Source: Acidobacteriota bacterium (GTDB lineage: Bacteria; Acidobacteriota; Vicinamibacteria; Vicinamibacterales; UBA2999). From it: DNA of 34,035 nucleotides. Position numbers and translations under genes: made by a program. Positions within the stretch are counted from its first letter, which is position 1, and every line of letters starts with the position of its first letter. The notes below the pieces were generated by a model. That model did no database searches. It worked only from the letters and a program-made list of their open reading frames with translations, and was not told the origin of the DNA. Where the stretch lies: positions 1 through 34,035 of the forward strand of contig JALHON010000015.1 in NCBI GenBank assembly GCA_022842985.1, in the 5' to 3' direction. Below are positions 18,529-27,275 of the stretch, piece after piece.

Positions 18529-20862
18529 CTACGGCACGCCGAAGGTCACGGCGTAGGAGTACGACTCGCCGACCTGCCGCAGGCCGGGCTGCACCGAGCC
18601 AATGGAGGCACCGACGCCCGACATGACACTGACGCAGATTTCACCAGCGGGGGCGAGCAACGTGCCCGACGGCTGCGTTGTGCCATTCGCCAGGTCCGTC
18701 GAAAACCGGGTGATGCGCACGCCCGGCGAGATCGTGAAGTTGACGGTGGTGGGCTGGCTCAGCCGCACACATGACCCATCCAGAATGCTCACGGAGACCG
18801 TGGCCGAACCGCCGTTCGCGCCGGAGCCAGGATTGGTCTGCACTTGACCGGCGGAGACGCCCGACCCAAAGAGCTGTATTGAGGACGGGTTGGTCTGCAC
18901 GGCGCTTCGGCTCGCGCTGCCAGACGCCGAGGCGCGCGGCTGCGCACCGACGGACAACTGGCCGCTCAGCAGGCCGCTGTTGAGCGACTGCGAGACGAGG
19001 GCTGCGGTGCTGACGTTCTGGTCGAACGACTGGCCGTTGCCAATCACGCCGAAAGATGCGACCGCCGACGCCGTGACCCTCAGGAACCCGCTCGTGAACG
19101 TGACCGTGCCGCCTGACGGCCCGGCCACCGGCACCACCCGCGTGACCAGCGGCAGGCCGAGGTCGGTCGCCACGGCCGTGATCGTCAACTGCATCGAGGT
19201 CTGCCCCGGGTTCAGCACCACGGTGATCGGGCCGGTGATCGGCGTGGGGACGATACCGCCGGCCGGAGTGGCCGAGCCGTTCGTGGCCGTCACGGTCGCC
19301 ACGACCGGCATGCCCTGCGCGACGACGCCGTCGGTGAATCGCACCACGATCGAGGTCAGCACGTTACCCGGGGTGGGACCCGACGGCGCCGCCATCACCA
19401 CCGCCTCGATCTCCACACGCGCGCAGTAGGTCGGGGTGCGGTCGAGGCCAAACGTCAACTCGTACAGAGCGTTGGCCACGGTTACGCTGCTGATTTGGAA
19501 GGCCGCGTTGGGCTTGTTCTGCAGGCACGCGGCGTTCCGGCGCTGCTCGTAGGCGTCAGTGCCGAAGAACATCCGCGCGTACACGGTATCGAGCTGGGTC
19601 GCGAACGGCCGCGAGGGCGGGCCGCTCCACGGGTTGCCGAAGAGCGAGCTGTAGATGGCCGTGAAGGCCAGCAGGTCGGGGTAGTTCACCTCGACCGCCT
19701 CGTCAGCACCAGCCCCGCCCGACTCAGCCAGCGCGGCCCGCGGCTGGATGCCCTCCTGAAGCCACAACTGCAGGTAGACACTGGCGCTGGACTTGAGGTC
19801 GTCCAGGTCGGTGGCGAGCACGTAGACCGCTTCGAGCAGTTCACAGTACTGGGCCATCTGCGGCGAGCTCGGGTCGCCGCAGATGGCGTTCAGATTCTGG
19901 ATCTCCACGGCGAACAAGTTGGAGAAGTGCGGCGCGGCGAAGGTGATCCTGGAGCCGCTGACGGTGGCCGGCACGATCTCGACGGCGGTGCCGTCATCAC
20001 GCGTGATGACGCCCACGTAGCCACGCGGGGCCGGCGTGGTGCCGGGTGGAAGCGTGAGCGCGAGCGACACGGGTGCGTTGAAGCGGGCACCCGACGGCGA
20101 CGCCCGCACGCCACCCACGAAGGCCATGCCTGGCGGCAGGTTCGCGACCGCGGTGAGCGGGGCGAGCGTGACCGGTGTGGCGGCGGCCAGGGCCCCGGCG
20201 GTGAAGGTGAGCGCGAAGGTGGTGCCGTTGGCCGCGTTGGCCGCGAGCGTGCCGCCGGCCGGGCCGAGGCTGGCCGTAGCGGCGCGCGACGTATCCACGG
20301 TGGTGGCCACCGGCGGACGCACGGTGAACGTGGCGATGTCGAGCGCCAGCACCTCGCCGCCGCCGAGCGCGCCGTCGTTCAGCGCACCAGACGTGAGCAG
20401 CGCGAAGTAGATGGTGTACGTGCCAGGCACGTCGGTGCGCGTGAAGGTGAAGAAGCGCGGGTTGGTGAATCGCAGGGAGGCGCTAAGGTTCAGCCCCCGC
20501 ACCACCGGCACGAGGGACCGCAGGTTGCCCAACTGCCCGGCCACCAGACCACCAGGGGTGATCGACAGCGCCGTGCGGCCATCAGGGGCGACGGCGATCA
20601 TCACCGCGTCGGCCACTGGCTGGCTGCCGGGTGTGAGCACGTTCACGCCCAGCACGACCGGCTCGCCGCTGGCGACGCTCGTGCGGTTGACGGTGACGTC
20701 GAACACCGGCTGAGCCATGGCCACCGCGGGCACGGCGACGAAGGCAAGCGCCGCCATGCCAACGCGGCACGCTCGGAGGATGTTCAGCCAGCTCAGGGGC
20801 ACGGAGTCTCCACGGTGGTTGCCGGCGACGGCCGGCGGGTGCGATATGCTCGGCGGCATCAT
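18529..20862 (-). CDS. Secreted beta-rich protein with Ig-like and ZU5-like segments
   Basis: Hydrophobic leader ending 'AMAQP'; 'ASLGPAGGTLAANAANGTTFALTFTAGALAAATPVTLAPL' resembles ZU5-type domains; long Thr/Val/Ser-rich remainder. Only 4 Cys seen. Confidence 0.7.
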   Translation of the reverse strand: MMPPSISHPPAVAGNHRGDSVPLSWLNILRACRVGMAALAFVAVPAVAMAQPVFDVTVNRTSVASGEPVVLGVNVLTPGSQPVADAVMIAVAPDGRTALSITPGGLVAGQLGNLRSLVPVVRGLNLSASLRFTNPRFFTFTRTDVPGTYTIYFALLTSGALNDGALGGGEVLALDIATFTVRPPVATTVDTSRAATASLGPAGGTLAANAANGTTFALTFTAGALAAATPVTLAPLTAVANLPPGMAFVGGVRASPSGARFNAPVSLALTLPPGTTPAPRGYVGVITRDDGTAVEIVPATVSGSRITFAAPHFSNLFAVEIQNLNAICGDPSSPQMAQYCELLEAVYVLATDLDDLKSSASVYLQLWLQEGIQPRAALAESGGAGADEAVEVNYPDLLAFTAIYSSLFGNPWSGPPSRPFATQLDTVYARMFFGTDAYEQRRNAACLQNKPNAAFQISSVTVANALYELTFGLDRTPTYCARVEIEAVVMAAPSGPTPGNVLTSIVVRFTDGVVAQGMPVVATVTATNGSATPAGGIVPTPITGPITVVLNPGQTSMQLTITAVATDLGLPLVTRVVPVAGPSGGTVTFTSGFLRVTASAVASFGVIGNGQSFDQNVSTAALVSQSLNSGLLSGQLSVGAQPRASASGSASRSAVQTNPSSIQLFGSGVSAGQVQTNPGSGANGGSATVSVSILDGSCVRLSQPTTVNFTISPGVRITRFSTDLANGTTQPSGTLLAPAGEICVSVMSGVGASIGSVQPGLRQVGESYSYAVTFGVP

Positions 20863-20927
20863 GGCCTCGCGGTGACGCCCCTCGCGCCACCATAAAAGGG
20901 TGCCCTGCGCCTGCCCGCCAACCCGTT

Positions 20928-21911
20928 ATGCGCCTGCGCCCGTTCACTGCCGCCAACCTGCGTCGCTGCGCCTCGATGTTGCCCCCCGGGTTCGGCATCG
21001 ACGAGCCCTTGCGCGCGCGACTGCCCGAGATCTGGCACACGCTCAATCGCAGCCATCTGCTGCTGGGCTCGGTCACTGACGACACGGCCGTGCCCGACGA
21101 CCCCGTGTCGGCATTCGGGATGTCGGTGTGTCTCGCCCCGGCGTTCGTGGACGACTGCCTGAGCCGCGCCGAACCCTACATGGCGATGGCGGTGTACCGC
21201 GCCATCGAAGCCCGGCACTCGCCGGTGCTCAGCGTGCGCGACATCGCACGGGCCAACGCGGGCGACGGCCTGCACGTGCTGGTGCTGCACTACTGGCAGG
21301 ACGATCTCGACCCGGCGCATCCGCGGGGCCAGGCCCTCATGGCGGCCGGACACATGGCCTTCCGCCTGGCGCACGAGGGCTTCCGCATCAACCGCGTGTT
21401 GTGGGAAGCCTACACGCCGCAGCAGGTGGCGCTGCTTGGCGCCGGCGGCTTCGTGGAGAAACAACGGTATGGGTCAGCCGGCACCGACGGCCCGTGGCTC
21501 ATGGGCATCGAGCGTGGCGACGAGGCCAGCCAGTTACTCGGCTCGACCGGCGCCTTCCTGTTCCGCAATGCGGCGCCCCGCTTCGGATTCTCGCTCACCG
21601 AGCAGCGACTGCTGCACGGCTGCCTCGTGGGCAGCAGCGACGCCGACGCGACGGTGGCGCGGTCGCCGAACACCATCAAGAAGCTGTGGCAGAGCATCTA
21701 CGCCCGCGTCGAGGCCGTGAATCCCGAAGTGCTCAGCCCGGGTGGGACCCCTGGCGACCACGACTCACAGACACGCGGCCCTGAGAAACGCCGGCATCTG
21801 CTCGACTACCTGCGGTTTCATCTGGAAGAGCTGCGGCCACACGCGCGGCCCCCGGCGCAGAGACGCCGTCGTGGGACATCCGCGGGGAATACGGGCGCTA
21901 GGCTGGCGTAG
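20928..21911 (+). CDS. Regulator with C-terminal LuxR-type HTH and uncharacterised N-terminal domain
   Basis: 'FGFSLTEQRLLHGCLVGSSDADATVARSPNTIKKLWQSIYARVEAVNPEVL' resembles GerE/LuxR HTH. The N-terminal ~200 aa has no recognised sensor motif. Confidence 0.6.
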   Translation: MRLRPFTAANLRRCASMLPPGFGIDEPLRARLPEIWHTLNRSHLLLGSVTDDTAVPDDPVSAFGMSVCLAPAFVDDCLSRAEPYMAMAVYRAIEARHSPVLSVRDIARANAGDGLHVLVLHYWQDDLDPAHPRGQALMAAGHMAFRLAHEGFRINRVLWEAYTPQQVALLGAGGFVEKQRYGSAGTDGPWLMGIERGDEASQLLGSTGAFLFRNAAPRFGFSLTEQRLLHGCLVGSSDADATVARSPNTIKKLWQSIYARVEAVNPEVLSPGGTPGDHDSQTRGPEKRRHLLDYLRFHLEELRPHARPPAQRRRRGTSAGNTGARLA

Positions 21912-21938
21912 CAGCCTCCGACCAGGTCCGCACTCGTG

Positions 21939-22208
21939 ATGGAAGCGACGCCAATGGACACCACGCCGACGCAGCCCCTGTCGTTCGAAGACTGGTTCAG
22001 GGAAGTGGATACGTTGTGTCAGCGCCACCTGCTCTGTACGTGGCACGACCTCTGTGGCGACGAACCGCCGCTGCGGCAGTCGCACGAAATGGGCGACACG
22101 CCGATGGCCTTTGTCGAGTGGTGGGCCCAGAAGTACGAGCTGATCTGGATCGACCCGAACGACAAGTGGAGTTTGTGGACGCTCGGAACGACGCGAAGCC
22201 GCGGCTAG
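21939..22208 (+). CDS. Small hypothetical protein
   Basis: MEATPMDTTPTQPLSFEDWFREVDTLCQRHLLCTWHDLCGDEPPLRQSHEMGDTPMAFVEWWAQKYELIWIDPNDKWSLW: balanced composition, real-protein-like. Confidence 0.5.
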   Translation: MEATPMDTTPTQPLSFEDWFREVDTLCQRHLLCTWHDLCGDEPPLRQSHEMGDTPMAFVEWWAQKYELIWIDPNDKWSLWTLGTTRSRG

Positions 22209-22225
22209 AGGCGTGAGGCGGTGCG

Positions 22226-25200
22226 TCAGCCAGCCGCCACTCTGGCGCTCCGGAAGAAGTCTTCCGGCATGGCGTAGCGCAGCTTCCATGTGATTGCGAT
22301 CGGCCGACTGCCTTTGTGCGACACATACTCAGCCGGCCCAAGGCAGGTGTACGCCGCCGTTCTGCCGTCCTCGTACTTGCGGTGCCGGACGAAGAGGATC
22401 ACGTTGGTGTTGCCCGTTCTCTGGCGCAGGTACCGCTGGCCCGTCTCGGACTCGACGGATGTCTGCGACTGCGACTCCCAGTGGAAGAGTTCCGGCGAGA
22501 TCGCGTAGTCGCGATACATGGTTGACGGCGAGTAGTGCCCCTCCGTTTTCTCAAGCGTCACGAAGAACAGGTCAGTGTTGGTCTCTCGGTCGAAGTACAC
22601 GCCGGCAACAAGCGGGATCGCCTTCTCAATTGTCGTGGCGCCGAAGGCCGCAAGCACCTCGTCGCGTGTTGCTCGGCCATGGACGCCGAGTGGCACGTGG
22701 TGGCGCCAGCCTAGGCTCTGATCGAGCGGCCGCGGGGCATGGACGGCTCGGTCGTCGAGCACCTGCATCAACTCCGCCAACTCGCGAGCCACGGCCGGGT
22801 GTTCCTGCAGTCGCGCCATCGATTCGCGAAGCGATGTCGATGGATCTTTGGCCCCCCAGAGTCCGTAGTGCAGTCCGACAAGAATGCGGCCCTCGGGCGT
22901 CGACTCGTCGAGTTCCTGCTCAGTCAGCGCACCTAGGCCGGCGCGCCTGTAGAGGTCCAAGCGAACGGGCTCATCCACGTGGAGCAGTCGCCCCATCGCC
23001 CTGATGAGTCTGTCTTCATCTGGCCCATCGGCCTCGACCTCAAGACCCGCGGCACGTCGCAAGCGCGACCAGGACCAGCCCGCCGTGCGATAGACATCCC
23101 CCAGATCAAGAGCGGCCTTGTCGAGAAAATACGCGAGCGTGATTCCGTTGGCATCACCGCCCTGTTCGGCCCACTCCGACGCTACTGCTCTGAGTTCTGC
23201 GGCAAGACTGGCGAACGTCGATCCGACGCTCTGCTTAATGTTCGCGAGAACAACGTCCGTGACCACGCGATCGAGCTGAATGGAGCAGCCCGAAGGCAAT
23301 GTGGGAAATCCCTGCTCGACTTGACGGATCAGCTCCGACCGGTGCCCACCGATGAGCGCGCGGAGCCGCAGGTCGAACCTGAACTTTCGGTGAGCTTGCC
23401 CCACGAAATCGAGCACGGTGAGGCACGGCTTGTCGTCCATGCGCCGCAGACCACGGCCCAACTGCTGGAGGAAGACGAGGGCGCTTTCCGTCGGCCGCAG
23501 GAACAGCACCGTGTCCACTTCGGGCACGTCCACACCTTCGTTGAACAGGTCGACGCAGAACACGACGTTGACGGTCTTGTTGCGAAGCTGGCGGAGGGCG
23601 CCTTCGCGCTCACCCGAGGAGGAGTCTGCCGAGACTGCCACCGAGGGAATCTCGCGACGGGAGAATTCACGGGCCATGAACTCGGCGTGCGCGACACTGA
23701 CGCAGAATCCGAGCGCCCGCATGGCACGCGGGGCCACGAGCTTGTCCGTGAGGGCCGCGACGACCAGGTCGACGCGCTTCTGATCGCCCGTGTAGACCTT
23801 TTCGATTTCGGCCTGAACGTAACCGCCTTTCGCCCACTGCACTCGGGACAGATCGACCCCGTCACTGATACCGAAATACTGAAACGGGCACAGCAAGCCG
23901 CGCTCCAGTGCGTCCCAGAGCCGCAGCTCGACGGCGATGCGGTTGTCAAACCAGCCCAAGACGCTTTGCCCGTCTGTTCGCTCTGGCGTCGCCGTCAGGC
24001 CGAGCAGCACACGCGGCTTGAGATGGTCGAGGAGGCGCTCGTACGTGGCAGCGGCGGCACGGTGAAACTCGTCCACCACGACGACGTCGTACGCTTCAGG
24101 CTTGATGTCGTCGAGCGGAATCTGCGCCAGGGACTGCACAGACGCGAAGACATGCCGGTCGTCTGTCGGCTTCAGGCCGTCAACGAGCAGCTGACCAAAC
24201 TGGTAGTCCTTGAGCACTGCCCGGTACGCGGTCAGGCTCTGTTCAAGAATCTCTTTCCGATGCGCGACGAACAGCAGACTCGGGTTCTGAATGAACTTCC
24301 GGATCTGCAGGTAGTCGAACGCTGCCACCATCGTCTTGCCAGTGCCAGTTGCCGCGACGACAAGATTTCGATATCGGCCATGCCGCTCACGTTCCACGGT
24401 GAGGGCCTGCAGCATCTCTCGCTGAAACGGATAGGGGTGCAGGTCGAAGTGCAGAATCGGCGTCTCAACCGTCTGGGGCGTCGCGCGGACGGCCCGGTCA
24501 AACCTTTCGGCGTCGCGTGCCGGGTCGTACGACTCGTAGTCGGGGTCGGCCCAGTAGCTGTCGAAAGCTGCCTTGAACTTGTCGAGGAGGTCTGGCGTCG
24601 AGGCTTGCGCAAGGCGCACGTTCCACTCCACGCCGTCGAGCATGGCGCTGTGGGTCAGATTCGACGAACCGATGAACGCCGTCGAATACCCCGTGCCTCG
24701 CTCGAACAACCACGCCTTGGCGTGAAGCCGGGTCGTGCGTGTGTCGTACGACACCTTCACGCGCGCCCCGATACCCACCAGCCAATCGAGCGCTTTTCGT
24801 TCAGTCGAACCCGTGTAGACCGTGGTGATGACACGCAGGGGCTTGCCGGCCGTGCAGAACGCCTCGAGCGCCGGCCGTATCATCCGCAGACCGTTCCAGC
24901 GGACGAACGCGCACAAGAGGTCGATGCCGTCGGCGGAATGGATCTCCCGCTCGATCGCCGCGCCCACAGAGGGTTGGTCGCGCGCATTGACCAGCAGGTC
25001 CGCCGCGTCAAGAGGCACAAGCGGCCGTCGGAGCGCAGTGGCCGCCGCGTTCAGACGCCCAGCCTCGCGCACCTCTCGCAAGATAGAGAGCGGGGCAACC
25101 AGAGCCTCTGCCGGTTCGGGCGCAGCGCCTTGAGGCACGCCACGAATCGACGTCAGCAGCTCGTTGCACAGTTGCGCCTGAGCCGCCAGTCGCGTGGCTT

Positions 25201-25381
25201 CTGGAAGCGACCGGAGCGCACGCTCAACGAGTCGGCGCACGTGCTCAGCCACGGCGCGATGTGCGTCGGCTGCATCCGCGGGCTGTAAGTCCACCAAGCC
25301 GTCGCCGAGTTCCGCGATGGCTTCTTACAGTTCACGCGTGACGAGTGTTTCGTAGAGCCCGGGCACCAAGCGCAGCGTCAC
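22226..25381 (-). pseudogene. PLD-like nuclease / SF2 DEAD-family helicase / DUF3427-type protein, with in-frame TAA near its N-terminus; intact ORF is 22226..25297 from a TTG
   Basis: PLD 'RLHAKAWLFERGTGYSTAFIGSSNLTHSAML'; Walker A 'AATGTGKTMVAAF'; Walker B 'VVVVDEFHRAA'; 'GLTATPERTDG'; motif VI 'QQLGRGLRR'; C-terminal 'HHVPLGVHGRATRDEVLAAFG...GNTNVILFVRHRK'. Upstream same-frame GTG (25381) with AAGGAG reads MTLRLVPGLYETLVTREL*EAIAELGDGLVDLQP..., stop TAA at 25325-25327. Confidence 0.75.
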
Positions 25382-25512
25382 GCACGTCTCCTTCAAGGCG
25401 AGTCGAAGCGGCCGGCCATAGCGTAGCCCGATCGTTGTCGCCGCACACCAGCCGATCCGGGCTTACACTGACATCAGATCCATCGATCGCGATCTCTCAA
25501 GGAGTCGACACC

Positions 25513-25821
25513 ATGGCCAAGCTCAAAGACGTCACCAAGTCCGTAGCCACGCGCGCGAAAGCCGGCAAGAAGGCCGTGTCGGCCGCCGTGAAGACGGCGT
25601 CGAAGGCCGTCAGCAAGGCGAAGGCCGATACGTCCCGCGCCGTCACCAAGGCCCGCGCGGGCGCGTCGAAGCTCGCGGCCAAGGCCGCCGTGAAGCTCGC
25701 CCCCACGCCGTCGCGCAAGAAGAAGGTCGCGCGCGCCCTGGTTGCCGCGGGCGCCGTCGTGGGTGCCGCCGCCGTGGCCGCCGCGTCGGTCTCTGCCGCG
25801 CGTTCGCGCAAGCAGCGCTAG
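25513..25821 (+). CDS. Histone H1-like Lys/Ala-rich protein with C-terminal hydrophobic segment
   Basis: MAKLKDVTKSVATRAKAGKKAVSAAVKTASKAVSKAKADTSRAVTKARAGASKLAAKAAVKLAPTPSRKKKVARALVAAGAVVGAAAVAAASVSAARSRKQR. 'aaggag' 10-15 nt upstream of the ATG. Confidence 0.8.
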   Translation: MAKLKDVTKSVATRAKAGKKAVSAAVKTASKAVSKAKADTSRAVTKARAGASKLAAKAAVKLAPTPSRKKKVARALVAAGAVVGAAAVAAASVSAARSRKQR

Positions 25822-25846
25822 CGCGCACGCTCTCGCACGACCGCCG

Positions 25847-27028
25847 ATGACTCTCCGAGCCGGTGTTTTCGCGGCGTGCGCCGTTCTGTTCGGGCTGTGC
25901 CTTGCGGCCAGCCCGGCTGTGCGCGCGCAGACCGCACCCGCGCTCGGGGTCACGGCTACCACCGTCACCCTCGGCATCGAAGACACCGTCAACTCGTTCT
26001 CGACAGACGAAGAGAACCTCGGCTTCCGCCTGGCCTTTCAGGAAGCCAACGCCGCCGGCCCCATCCACGGTCGCACCATCACGTGGAAGGGCTACCCGCG
26101 GAAAGGCGGCGACGCCGCGGCCGAGGCCGTGGCCAACGCCACGCGCCTCATCGACGTGGACGGCGTGCTGGCGCTCGTGAACTGGGGCGGGCCGCAGTCC
26201 ATGACGCTGCGCACCCTCACGGCGGAGCGTCGCGTGCCCTACCTCTTCCCGCACACGGCGCTCGTGTCGTCCGAGGGGCAGCGGTATCTCTTCACGTCGT
26301 TCCCCCGCTTCGAAGGGGAGGCGGCGGTGATGTTCCCCTACCTCGCCCGCGAGCGGAAGCTCACGCGCCTCGGCATCATTCACGACGTCAACGCCTACGG
26401 GCAGTTGTTCCGCGAACGCCTGACCGCGCTGGCCCCGACGGGCGGCTACACCGTGGTGGGCAACGTGCCGGTGGATGCGCGCGACCCCGCGGACCTCACC
26501 GCAGGTCTGAAGCGCCTCGTGGATGCCGGCGCCACCGCGGTGGTGATGGCGCTCTACCCCGCGCAGGGGAAGAAGGTGGTGGAAGCGAAGGGCGCCCTCG
26601 GCTGGACCGGCACGCTCGTGCCCGTGGGTCCGCTCACGGACGAACAGTTCCTGAAAGTGCCGGGCGACCACGCCAATGGCGCGCTGGGCTTCTGCTACTA
26701 CCCCGACCCCGACGAAAGCCCCGAGCCGGGGGTGGCGGCCTACCGCGCCGCCATGGCGCGCTTCCACCCGGGGCGTCCGCGCAACCGCTACTCGCTCTAC
26801 GGCTATGTCTACGGGCGGCTGGTGGTCGAGGGGCTGCGGCGCGCCGGACGCGACCTGACGCGCGACCGCCTGGTGGACGCGCTCGAGAGCCTGCGCGACT
26901 GGGACGCGGGCGGCATCATGCCCCCGGTGTCGTTCTCCGCCACGGACCATCACGCCCAGCCCGCCGGCTTCGTCTGCACCCTGGACGGCGGACGCTTCCG
27001 CCCGCTGAGCGGCTGGATCACCCCGTAA
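25847..27028 (+). CDS. Periplasmic (branched-chain amino acid-type) substrate-binding protein, Peripla_BP_6-like
   Basis: Signal peptide MTLRAGVFAACAVLFGLCLAASPAVRAQ; 'LGFRLAFQEANAAGPIHGRTITWKGY', 'LGIIHDVNAYGQLFRERL', 'RYSLYGYVYGRLVVEGLRRAG'. Confidence 0.87.
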   Translation: MTLRAGVFAACAVLFGLCLAASPAVRAQTAPALGVTATTVTLGIEDTVNSFSTDEENLGFRLAFQEANAAGPIHGRTITWKGYPRKGGDAAAEAVANATRLIDVDGVLALVNWGGPQSMTLRTLTAERRVPYLFPHTALVSSEGQRYLFTSFPRFEGEAAVMFPYLARERKLTRLGIIHDVNAYGQLFRERLTALAPTGGYTVVGNVPVDARDPADLTAGLKRLVDAGATAVVMALYPAQGKKVVEAKGALGWTGTLVPVGPLTDEQFLKVPGDHANGALGFCYYPDPDESPEPGVAAYRAAMARFHPGRPRNRYSLYGYVYGRLVVEGLRRAGRDLTRDRLVDALESLRDWDAGGIMPPVSFSATDHHAQPAGFVCTLDGGRFRPLSGWITP

Positions 27029-27089
27029 CGCTCGGCCCCTCCAGGCCCCTCAGCTGGCCGGGGAATCTCCCGCACCCGCCCTTTCTGAG

Positions 27090-27109
27090 GCTGGGGACGT
27101 TTCCCCAGC
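27090..27109. terminator. Strong hairpin (possible terminator or member of a GGGGAC-type palindrome family)
   Basis: GCTGGGGA-CGTT-TCCCCAGC: 8-bp perfect stem, 62 bp after the SBP stop. No T-tract follows. Confidence 0.5.
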
Positions 27110-27275
27110 GCCCACGCCTTCTCATCGCGTTCTCACGAAAAACGGCCGGAATGGCTCGTGTCTATTCCGGTACGGATTTCGCTCGACAGTGGTGCCACTG
27201 CCGGCACGGGCCGGTTTGACCGTGGAATTTTCCTTCGGGGGCGTGTCGTTCCCGGGGTTGACGAGGGAGTTCACG

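Noticed and set aside
18506-18531. Possible bidirectional terminator between the convergent sugar dehydrogenase and secreted-protein genes
   Set aside because: Only weak, short complementarity in the ~20-bp gap; not enough to call.
22979-25288. 769-aa plus ORF antisense to the helicase
   Set aside because: No domain motifs; the opposite strand carries all SF2 helicase motifs.
25297-25297. TTG 25297 as the genuine helicase start
   Set aside because: Upstream same-frame sequence has an ideal AAGGAG-N6-GTG and a family-like PGLYETLVT opening, interrupted by TAA; the TTG is probably just the first permissible codon after that stop.
25613-25700. KA-rich segment of the H1-like gene as a DNA tandem repeat
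   Set aside because: The periodicity is at amino-acid level (AAG/GCC codon mixing) without exact nucleotide repeat units.
25643-26953. 436-aa minus ORF over the binding-protein gene, and the similar 27339-28577 minus ORF
   Set aside because: Shadow frames of well-supported plus-strand secreted proteins.
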